Positions 35,901-47,900 of a stretch of DNA of 64,000 nucleotides are shown in pieces. Origin of the DNA: Nectonema munidae. Lineage: Eukaryota; Nematomorpha; Nectonematoida; Nectonematidae. The DNA lies in NCBI GenBank assembly GCA_030549495.1, contig JAUIRK010000730.1, forward strand, positions 1-64,000, written 5' to 3'. The stretch's first letter is position 1; each line of letters opens with the position of its first letter. The notes below the pieces were generated by a model. That model did not search any database. It was not told the origin of the DNA and was given only the letters and a program-made list of their open reading frames with translations. The translations under genes were made by a program, and so were the position numbers.

Positions 35901-38900
35901 GGACTAAAAATGTAAATTGAAACGATTGTACTTTTGTATAAATATTTATTTTCTTAATTCTATTAGAATTATTATTAATTTGAAAAAGGGCTGGAGGACA
36001 TTTTCCCCTCTTTTCCTGTCTAATTAAGGGCCTCTGTACACACGTGGGTTGTTTTATTGAGAGGGCACAATTACACTGCTATTGTCGAACTATGATCAAA
36101 AAAAGTTTGATTTTGGAGTCGCCATTATACCATACAATTATTGTATATTAATATTTAAACATACATTTAAATAAAGAGGAATAATTAATTTTATAATTAA
36201 GAATAAAAAATGGACGAAAACTATTTAAATAATAAAATTTCTTATGAAAGATTCTTTGAAGTGATTTTTTTATTGTACTTAAGTACACTAATTTGTGAAT
36301 ATACCATGATAGAGCTAAAATCACAAATTTATATAATTAATTGTCTTTTTGAAAAAAATTGTTTCGAGTTGCGACTGATTTGCTGAACTTCAATCTCGGG
36401 CAACCCTTTTTTAGGAGAATGAAAATACATATAATTTTAAATATTTTTTGTTTATAATTTTAGCTAACTTTTAAATTAAATTCCATATTTGTTACTTTCT
36501 TAATGTTTATAAAATGTGAAAATATATTCAAAATTAGTATTTATTTTCGACAGTCCATCTAGATTTATGTAATCTATTTAGAAGAAGAAGGAGAATGTCG
36601 TTTTATGATTTATTATTTTTACTTAATTTTTTGATTAGACCTTGTTTCTGATTCAAAAATGTTTACTTTGTCGACTCTCAAGGATAAAGTTCAGAAAACA
36701 GCGTTCACCATCAAAGATCGACTTCCAAATACAGTAAAATCAAACTTAAATTTACGAATCTAACATTATTTTAATTTGCTTTACCATTAACTTAAATGAA
36801 ACTGAAGGGTAGATATGTCATTGTGGTTATTATGCATGCTAACTATCGTGGTGGACTATAGGGGTATCTGCATAGCGAACACATTGTATATTCCATATAT
36901 CATTTGTAAAAATTACCATGTTTTTATTTAACACGGGTACCTTAGTGTAAATTAATTTATTAACATTTCTACCCATATGAGCCTGTATTTTCATTGAAAC
37001 CTTGAAGTATAAAAAGACTGTTTTTAGTTTCCTCTAAGTGAATATTTATTTTCCGATTTTTCCACAAATATTCCTAAATAGTATACTCACATGCATTTAA
37101 ACAAAATCTATTTGAAGTTAACGTGCGAAATTTAAAAATAACATAAATTAACATTCTTAGTTTCGGCACAAAAAATATCTTCTTCAGAAGAAGTAAAATT
37201 TATGAAAGTGTTGATAGAGTATGGAGATACAGATATGTGATTTATTATTGTCCACACTTTTATAACTCTTTTTCTTCTGAAGTGTTCATAAATCTTTCAC
37301 TATGATCGCGTTATTATGCCAGCTTCGTAAATATAGACTCTGTAATAGCTAATATAGAATTCGAAATTGCGAAAGTTTCACGCTTGAGATTAAGACATCT
37401 TTGGCCCCCATGACATTTTAAATATTCTACCTAGTTTTTCTTCATAATATATTTTATTTTTACATGATAGTATAATCAACTAATCGAAAAGTTTATTTAA
37501 AAATTTTAAAAAAAGTTATGTTTTTTTCATGGTAACTTGTTATTTAGTTTGTAAGATTGTTATTTCGCTAGTTGATTGAATGCCGTAATCATCTAATTGT
37601 CCCAAATATCAAAATTTTGTCCTAAGTCCTATTTTTTCTGTCTTGTTTTAGAAGAAAATTCTTCCCATAGTTGCAATACTGACCACTAAAAAGCTAGTTT
37701 ACTTTATTCCTAAAATTAAAATGCATTATAAGCTGGATTGTAGTGTGTTGGTATTAAAATGGAAGATTCAGGTCTCAGTATCACTAAATTCTTCCTCACA
37801 GAATAAACTGGTCAATTTTGATTATTTCTCAATGAAATTTTAAAATAATCGTTAAAAGCATCATTGTGATGATGTTGTGGGTGCTTATTTTACTCTACGG
37901 TCTATACTATATGGATAAATAAATATTTTACTGTTTGCCGAACTCACAAAATTCCGTGATACGGTTCTAACGAACCGGTGCAAACCGGCTGAATCCCGCT
38001 ACTGCTCTCTTCTATGCTATATACCTTATATACTCTTCTAGGATGAAATCTGTAAATTTTTCATCTCAAAATATGAAGTCAGAATATCTAATGCATCATG
38101 TGAGTTTCTTTTTTCAGAGATGGATTAAATTTCGCCTAACCTTATGGCTTTCCAAGGACGGATAATGGGAATTTTACTCACATTGTAATTTTTTTAAATA
38201 TTATCATTTTATAACAATTTTTTATAAAATAGAACTAAAGAAGGTATATCATTGGAAATAACTAATACTTTATGAGCTCGACTTCTTATTTAAAAATACA
38301 GAGTTGATAAAAAAAATTGGATATTATTTTTTATAGATGGCGTTAACTGAATAATGCAAAACAAGTTTGAAATATCATGTTTGACTTTTTAAAGTAAATG
38401 TCATTTCTATGTTGGTTTGTATTATTATTATTATTCACAAATGTCTTTCGCTTGTATATTATTGTATAAGTACAGTAAAATAATGCGCAACCATATGAAA
38501 GTGTCATTTTCTTCATCTCTATGCATACATAAAGTATGTGTGTTTAAATTTTTTAATACTAAAAAAGAAGTTTTTTTTGAAAATTTTATTTTGTGATCGC
38601 GTTAAAATTGATCAATGCAAATGAAAGTGATGTCAAAATATATTTAATTTTTTTTAATCTAAAAAGTAGATAAAAGATAAATTTCCATGGTAATTTTAAT
38701 ATATGCCTTCTATTTACTTCTTTGGACCAATTGACATTATAAAATTTGGTCTACGTAAAACTCCCACTCCGTCTTCAGGAGGTTAAGAAAATTCAGTAGG
38801 CAGCGAGATGGACCAAAAAATTGCCATGAAGTAAAATGAACCATAAGGTCCTTTCTTCTTTATAGATAATTTCCAAGATTGGCTCCATAGGAAAAAGTAA

Positions 38901-41900
38901 TTTTATAATCAAACTTAATTGGTTCAAGAAAGTCAATTTAAATACTTCACTTTGATTTTACAGCCGAATCTAAATATTATATTTTAGTTTGTGTGGTAAT
39001 TTTTTAGTAAATTGCAGCATGCTGGTAATCTTAATCAGTGCTATGCCTTGGATCAGTGTTTTCCAACGTATATGACCTCTTGGCCCACATTTGGTAAATT
39101 TTTTTTTATGGCTTACGAAAATATCTCTCAGAATAAAAAACAAATTTTTTCCTCCTTATATCCTTGTCAATTTTCCATAGTTTTAAACTACTATGCCTTT
39201 TATAAAATATTTTCAATGGCTTAGAGACACAAGACACATGAAATCACCCACATACACCGGCACATAATCCCTCTCAAATACAAACACAAAGATTTAAACG
39301 TAGACAAAAGCGAACACACATGCAGATTCCACACTCAAGTTAACATGTAATACTATATTTATTCATGCCATTTATTGCAATTTTCAGCGCTATAATTATC
39401 ACTATCTGATTGATTAGTTATGACAAACTACTTTTTCTCCAAAGCGGTACCGACAAAACCAGAAATTTAAATTCTTGAAAGTTTATTTAAAATAACTATT
39501 ATTTTACAAAAATCACATCTCCTTGATCCACGAGTTCTTTTGCCCTGATGAGTGAGATAACAAAATCCATTCGAAGTGGAAGCTTGTTCAATAGGAGTTG
39601 ATGTTTCATATCCATAGGATGCTTGAAGAGTTCGAAAGCCTCTTGGGATAGATGAATTATTTGCTCTAATTTGCATGAATCTTTCAGATAATGAAAGGGC
39701 GAAACATTTCAAAAAAAACTTCTTACGAAAATTTATAAGAAGTATATTCTCGAAGCATTCGGTTACAAACATCTACACCATCCTTGTATTTGTTGTATTC
39801 AAGTAGCTTCTCAGGTTTGTTCTTATTCCCAAATATACTTATTTAGACTACCTTGATATTTTTATTTGCATGCCTCTTTGGTATATAAGAAGTGAGACAA
39901 GCATGTTCCTGGTAGAGAAATTTGCTTTCGAATTTTTTAGGTGTTCAGGGCGTATGATATGATGAGGTATACATTTTCACTTTGATCTGCAAGTTCCACA
40001 AATTGTTATATTGTGATCTAGAGCAACGTTTTTTAAACTGTGTGTCGCGTGAAAAATAAAATAGATCCTGAGAAAAAAGAAATGAAATCAAAAATACGCA
40101 AATGAAGAAAATTTAAAAGTATTAATATTTTATTCATACAAATAAATAAAACAATGTTCAGATAATAAGAAAATATACATATAAATTGTCGATACTGAAT
40201 AAATGAACGTAGTGATCAGAGTTTGTCTTATTACACCTAAGTATTATGGGTCGCAATGCAAACTGGTTCTTGCTATGGGTCCCAGTAAAAAATGTTTGAA
40301 AAACGCTGTGCAAAGATCATAATCCAATCTATCGGCAAAGATTCCACTACCTTTAGCAACATTGGAGTCTGTAACAAGCCTTTTGACAATAGATTTTCCA
40401 GAAAAATTCTGTCGATTTGGTAGACCAGAAACATGAATTTCCGACTTCAGAAGAAAATAACTTTTTGCATCACAAAGATGGTAAACTTTCAAGCCATAAC
40501 GACCAGGTTTCCAAGGATCACATATTTTTACAGGACAATTGCCTCTAAATTTGACCAACTGTTCGTCAACGGTAAGATATTAATTCGGTATCCAGTATTT
40601 ATAAAACTTTAATCGGAGATATTTTGTCATCTATATTACGATGATTTTTATCATTAAAAAGGTATGAACACATGAATTAGTAAAAACATGTCACGGCTCA
40701 GAGATGCGCGTAAAAAAAGATCTCCGTACTTCCCTAAAAACAAAACTTTTACATCCAGTTTTTGATCCTTAGCGTGTCCAATGTCTACCAGGCATGCTAG
40801 CTAAATAGGCTAGGAGATGTTCAAATGAAAACTTTTCATAACTGTACTTTAAATTGATCCAAGTAGGATTTTCAGATCTAGAATGGTAAAATATTTATAT
40901 TATAAATAATCAAGTATTTTTCTTGAACGTGTTCTCAAACATGAGCGATTGACTATATACTCAAGCTGGTGAATATACACAGATTTTTGACATCATATTC
41001 GAACGTATCATAAAAACGGAAACAAAATAAAAGATTAGATAATTTATTAAATTGATCTAAATTTGAAGAAACGTGAACAGTCTAACTTCGTACTGAGTGA
41101 AAATACTTTTTTTGACAGGTGTGAGAAGGACTGCTCACATGCATATGTAGAATCTTTTTTAGTTTTTTTTTATAATTTTGGGATACTCAAGTGAAAATAA
41201 CTGATACCTCAATTTAAAAAATAGTTTTTTTGGCCAAACTTGATTAGTTACTCTATTACTCGCTATGTCATGTAGATCTTTTATAATATTTTTACCCAGG
41301 TACAAAGCTTTTCAAATAAAATAGTAGGGATACACAAAATGAAACAGAAGTCATCAGACAAACAGCAATACTAAATAAGTAAGGTCGTATGTACCACTCC
41401 TTTTCGCTCGTTAGGAATTTTTTTAAGTTTCAAGAGATGTATCAATTTTACCCTAATATATGTGGGGCATAAAACATATTATTTTGTTCTTGTTAAAAAT
41501 AAATACTCAAGTATGTATTAAAAATTTAAACTCTATATCCTAGTATCAGAGTCTATCGGGGAGCCCGAAATTCCGCGTTCCCCGCGAGGAGGAAAGTGAC
41601 TCCACGGGGAAAGTTTTAACCCCGTTATCGTTGAATTGATAGAAAATTTGATCGTCCATATTCTCCAAATGTATACATTATTTACAAAATCTTTATTATC
41701 TTCATTATCTTTTTGTAAATATGCACATCATTTACTTTGCATCATGATTTCAATAATATGAAATAATACTGAAAAAAAAATTTCTTTTCGGTTGCACGTT
41801 AATTTTTGTTGGGCAGAATAATAAAAATTATAAATCTTCTTGTTTAATGAAATACTTTTATATTTGATCATTGAGAAAATTGTTCCCTGAACCGCCCGTT

Positions 41901-44900
41901 CCCCGCGGGAAGAGCATCTCCCCCACCGACATAAAAATTCACTCCCCGCTTTTGTAGTTTGTAGAAATAAAAAAACTTATGAATAATTGACATCTAGTTT
42001 AAGTTTTGTCATATCATAAATGTATTTCAAAATCTCTTGTGTAAAAAAAGTTGAAAATTTTAGTGAAATCTTTGAGACTAATTGCTGAACGGAAAGGTCC
42101 AGGTGATAAATTAGATATATTCTTCAAATTTGAAGATACTGGTCTTCCTAAATTTGAGTAAATTGGATCCCATTTATAAATTGTCCCATCAGGAGAAGAC
42201 AGGGATTCATTTTCTAAATCTTCCGAAGACGAAGAATAATCGGATCCAATAACGGTGTAATCATTCAAAGGGTATATATCCAAGACATCCTCTGAACTAT
42301 CACAAACTGTAGATGAATAAGAAGATGGGGAACTAGACATTTTCAAATGCAAAGAAAAGCAAAAGAAAGAAACAAATATAAACAAACATATGTGGGGTGT
42401 GGTAATTTATCGAGTAGAAGTGTTGCCAAGAATTTTGTCATCATAAAATCACATAGAACAATAATGCGTTTTGTTTATACAATAAATCTAGTGAAATACA
42501 ACGGTATTTTCTCAACGATTGTTCAATGTTCACATGATGGACTTTTTGTCCAACTATCCGTCTCTCGTGTTATAACTTTCACTGTTTTGCGAAGGTTAAG
42601 CGAATATATAGAAACTTAAATCATTTGTTTAAATTCGTTGGTGAACGAAAATATTCATGAATCAGTATAGTCTTTTCTATTTTAATTAATGTAAATTATA
42701 TCTAATGAATTCCAAATACACAAAATATTTTCTATGTATGTCTTAAAAATATAGAATGATGCTAAAATAATTTTTTTAATTTGTTTTAATCAGGCCTGTC
42801 GATAAGAGGGGACAAGTCTGGGCTGTCCTCCTTCCCCTGAGGTTTATTTTGCCCCAAGGAACTTCCTTGAAATATATAAATGTATACACTTTCGTATCCG
42901 ACCCGATTAAAATCAGTTTTACCCCCGTACTTGGAGTCTGACGACAGGGCTGGTGTTAATACAGAAGAAAAATGAATTTGATCCGAACTCTTTCTTCCTT
43001 TTCATCTGAGGAAAACGTTTGTTACTACAAGTACAATAAGTGAAAATTGTTGAATTATATTTAACAAAAATTTAACTTATTTCACTAGCAAATACTTTGA
43101 ACATTTTTTAGAATATGATATCAGCTTTAGAAAAAGAGCAGAAAAAATTTCAAGATGAAGTTTTGTTACAGAACAACGATAAAGAGAATGTGTCAGTTAT
43201 AAATGGTATAGCTCCTTGGATCGGCTTTGAAAATGAAGATGAAGTTAAGGAACAAATTTTATCAATTTCCTCAGTAAGATATTAAGTGCAGGGTTTTCTT
43301 TATAAGTTTTCTTATTTTTTGCTATTTATAGGATGAACGTGCTTTCCTTCAAAGTCCACCAACTTCTTGCGAATTTTCGTTTGATTTTGTTAAAATGAGT
43401 GGTACAGCGAAGTTATTACTTTCTGAAGATAAAAATCTTACTCACATACGCTTTAAGCTCGTTCCAAAAATGTTTATATCCTTACATCTTTTATATATAC
43501 TTTTTAAAACGGTTTAGGGAAGCTGTTGTTTCACAAACTCCTATAAAGCAAACAGGGATAATAAATTACCTGTAATTTAAAATTAAGTACATTGGAATGA
43601 AGTTCTTCTTTGTTTTAATTTCTATGAGCCGACCATTTCTAAAGGTTTCAATTTCACGGATTTTTTCTAAGATTTTGGCTGCAGGTGATAGTAGAGAAAT
43701 TGGTCTGTAACAAGAGCTAAAGTTTTGTTTTTGTGTTGTTTGGGGATGGGTAGTATAATAGATGTTTTCCATGTATGTTGAATCGTATTGTTTAGAGCTA
43801 TGTTGAAGATCCGTGTAAGGAGATTAATAGTCTTGGGTCCGAGATGTTTGTTGTGTATGTTAGCAATTTGATATGGTCTAAGCGATTTGATGTTGTGGAT
43901 AGCTTGTTGTGCGTCTATTGTCCTGATGTGTATGTGTGTTTTGGTGAGTTTTTGTAGTTGTTTATTAATGATTCTGTGTGATTTGTTTGTAGCTTTCGGT
44001 GCTGTATTTGTGAACTGTTTATTGAAAGTGTTTGCGATTTGTATATCTTTCATTTTGATTGTGTTATTAAATGAAATTGTTCTAATTATGTCTGCTTAGC
44101 TTTCTTTTTTTGGCGTTTTTTGATGGTGTTCCAGTATGTGTTTGCGGGATCAGTTTTTGTTAATGTGTTCTTCCCAGAGTGAGAGTTTATGCCTTTTGAT
44201 TTGGGTTGATATTTGTTTGTTGAGTTCATTTATGGGGGGATATAATGGGTTGTTTTTATAAGGGATCTAATTTTTTGTGGTAACGGTTGGTGATGGCTGT
44301 GTGCATTGCTGTTTCCTTTAGGGATGTGGAGTTTGTCTGCTTGTAATATGAGGTCTGTGAGAGTTTTGTTTAATATGTGTAGTTTGTATTTAATAGATAG
44401 GGTTAGTGATATTGGTTTCGATGTATGATGAGAAAGACTAGATTGCCGGTTCGCTTTTTTGAAATTTGTTTAGGTTCTGGTTTGAATGTGGTGTTTCGAG
44501 TGTTTGAGGTGTATGGAGGTGGATATGGGAATGTGGTCTGACGATAGTGAATTGTGAGTTTCCCTAGTGGTGTCGTTTTTTAACTTATTTGTTAGAATTC
44601 TGGTGTGTGTGTCTGTGTTAATTATTATAAAGTGTGAGTTGTGTATGAGGTTTTGGATAATTTCCTCTCTGTTGTCTGTGTAAGGAGAAAACCATTTTGT
44701 TTGTGCATTGATGTCTCCGATTAAAATAATATTTTTGTGGTTAAAGAGATGTGTAAAAAGGTTAGTTATGTGGACATTATCTATTGAATTCGGATGTTTT
44801 TGGGTGGTATGTAAATATTAGCTATATCGTAGGGGTTGTTATTTAGTATGACTTGAAATATTTGATGTTCTATGAATGTGTTTTTATATTCAGATGTGAG

Positions 44901-47900
44901 TTCTGTATAGTTCGTATTTTCTTAGATGTATGTTATTAAGCCGCCGCCTGTTGAATTGCTGTTTCAGTCGGTTCTGATGTGTGTGTAATGTGGAATGCGA
45001 GGGGTTTTACTCTTTGGTTTCTTGGATAGTGATGATGTTTGGGTTAAGTTGTTTGGTGAGAAGTGCAAGCTCCGTGATTTTTTTTGAGTTGCCGTTGATG
45101 TTAATTGGCTATATTTTAAATATACCTGAATTCTTGTTTTGTGTGTGGTGAGTAGTAGGAGGAGATTGTGTGGTGATTGAAGTAGGGTGGGGTTTTGTGA
45201 TGGTGCGGAGGTTTGTTGGTTTTCGGATGAGGGGTTTAGAGTTGTAGGTTGAATATCTTGTATGTTATTGCTAAAATAGTTCTGAGACGGTGAGGATTTG
45301 TAGGAGTTATTTGTGCAAGTCCAATTTGTGTTGTATGATTTGAGGAGTATGTTTGAGCTTAAGATGAATCCAGTGTATAGATGTATGCTTACATTTAATT
45401 TTTCATGTGTTTTCGTATATATATTTGTCTCAAATTGAATAGATGAATTTTTGTGGACTTTGTCCTGGGTTTATTGCTATGTCTCCCACTAAAAGAATTG
45501 GCTAGACTAGAAAGGGGGTGGGATGAAAGTCTGGCCCAATCAAAAAACGGCTGTGGTAACTGAACTTTCGAACGGATGAATTATTGTCAAGATTTGCATC
45601 TTCGGAGTGTAGATATCGTTCCAACCACGTGAAGGCCTCGACTTCGAAATGAGTTAAAATTGTTTAAAATACCAAATACTTTCTAATGCTCTCTTTCACA
45701 AACATAAATCAAGGAATTGATTATAATGCCGAAATATTTGAGTAAGGTTGATATTTACTAATCTTGTCTTCACATTAAATCACAAGCTTAGATAAACGTA
45801 GATATAAACTGGTATTATTTTATTGGTTTTAGGGACAAAAACTTCTGAGGTTTTGCCTTCCGTGTTCAATCTCTTAAGATTTGATGAAAAATATATATGA
45901 TAAAGAAAGTTAGATGCGAAAATTTTTAAATTCACGTTTGCTGATGCTGAAATGAATATACACATGTTAAAGGATGTGGGAATTATTTCATTTTGAAAAT
46001 GCAAATGTCAACAAATTTTGCTAGTTAGATTTCTATTTCTATCACTTGATTCATATTTAAATTGGAAATACCCTGCTCAAATGTATCAAAAAAGGTTACT
46101 TCAATACAACAAAACGGTGAGACTAAGAAAATGGGAATGTGCTTCATTCTAAAAATGAATACTTTTGTAGTAACGTTAAATATAAATATTCATGGACAAA
46201 AGAGGCATTTTGGCTTCGAATCTATGTAACAAAATGCACGAGGAGTATAGTGAAGAAAACTCGTTTTTCCGCCAAACATTTATTGATTTCAAAAACATCC
46301 AAAACATGAATTCAAAGACTATCTTGAATGCAAAAAAAGTTTATTAAACAAGCATGCACTACTTTAACTCTTTGAGTACCAGAATTTTTGCAGACTAATT
46401 GTCTGCTTTTTTTAGGGAAATTTTATATATTTTAAGTAGATACCCTTGTTACACTGGTTCTTAAAGGGAAATGAAAATATTCATGATACGAATGGGTGTC
46501 AAACAGTGTGTTGTCAGTAAAATAATTTCAAGAATTTAACATTTTAGATATTGTTTGCATTTTTCATTCCATCTGTAGGATGTGGATATGATTAAGAGGA
46601 TTTTTGGCGTGAGAATAACATTAAAAAATTTACACGTATCACATAAATATACCATAGTAAAGCTAAATAACCAAATTATTAAGTATTCAATTATGAATAA
46701 AAAATATTAATAGTTAATTACATTCATCAAAATTTATACCAAAACTCATCTTTACGATTTGTACATTGCTTTCAAAATGTTTCTCATTTTCACTTTCCCA
46801 CAAACTGTTTTCTATTTTATGTGTGGAAGTGCTTTCTGATTTTCATATCGCAAGTCTGTATTTTACCTTTCTCTCCAATATTTATTCTTTAACTATATTT
46901 TAAAATTAAATTAATTTGGGGATTTTCTGATCTCATCTGTTTTTCATTTGTGAAACTTAAAAAACTATTTAATTATTTTTGGCAATTATACATGAACTTC
47001 TTCTTTTTATCACTCATAATTCTGTCCATATTTAAATCCGGGTTTTTGAGGCATAGTGGTTTAGACTAGAGAAATTTTTCCTTACCTGGAGTCGGTACCA
47101 GAAACCTTAAATTAAAATCATAAGTAATTTTAAGTTTGAGTACTGGAGTAGTTTAATAAAACATTGTACCACGTATTAACTGAACAATTAGTAATAACAA
47201 GAAACGCGCGTATTCACTTTGTAATATGTAATTTCCAAATATTTCTTTTTGAAGATATCTCGATTCCGTAGGCGGGAGACTTTTTTACTCTCTCAAATCC
47301 TGATTTAAATAATACATCACTTTGCCAATTTTTCACTCTACTAATCTAGTCATGAATGAATTCGTTCTTAAAGATCGTGTATGCCGGTATAAGTTTATGC
47401 CTGAGTATAATATTTTTGCATGAAAAAAATAACACCCAAATATTCTTAGACATAGCTAGAGTAAAGTGTCTTATGTTGAAACTAGTGATTCTTTCCCGCA
47501 AAAACGGGATCCCGCCTCCAAAAATGATATATATAAGGTAGTATTAACATAAATCTCTATTTACATTAGTAGCTACGTGTTATTTACATCGGTAGTTACC
47601 GCACCGAGGCTGTCATAGGTATTAGCTTAAGGTTAGGCCTGGTTTCCTCCACCAATATGCCACAAGATTTAAAGGTTTGCTTTTTCTTACTGTTATATAA
47701 GTCGACCCTCAATTTTGGGGGGCTAATTTGTCGACTTATACACTGAAATATATGGTATATGCAATGAATCTTTTTAGCATTTACTAAAAAGGTTGTTCAA
47801 ATTTTTAAATTTATGAAAAAAATATGAAAGTTTCAATAATGCGAATGATTTAATTTTTCTCCCAGATAAAAAACTTATATCTGAATATGCTCTAATAGGA

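Larger units (their letters stand above)
39467..42340 (-). mobile_element. Decayed piggyBac transposase spread over intron 2, split by two MITEs
   Basis: The minus strand carries, in order: MSSSPSSYSSTVCDSSEDVL and the GPFRSAISLKDFTKIFNFF block (42014-42340, N-terminus); SRDMFLLIHVF and FNDKNHRNIDDKISPI (40600-40700); VDEQLVKFRGNCPVKI with the first catalytic aspartate (40530-40580); KPGRYGLKVYHLCDAKSYFL (about 40430-40510), containing a second aspartate; SYIPKRHANKNI (about 39870); LEYNKYKDGVDVCNR (about 39775), the third acidic region; and a C-terminal basic part ending KRTRGSRRCDFC (about 39500). Stops and frame changes make it inactive. No TTAA-flanked ends were found. Confidence 0.8.

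Noticed and set aside
46367-47150. TTAACTCTTTGAGTACCAG as a piggyBac end pair with TTTGAGTACTGG near 47130
   Set aside because: The second copy is in direct, not inverted, orientation, so the two do not form element ends.
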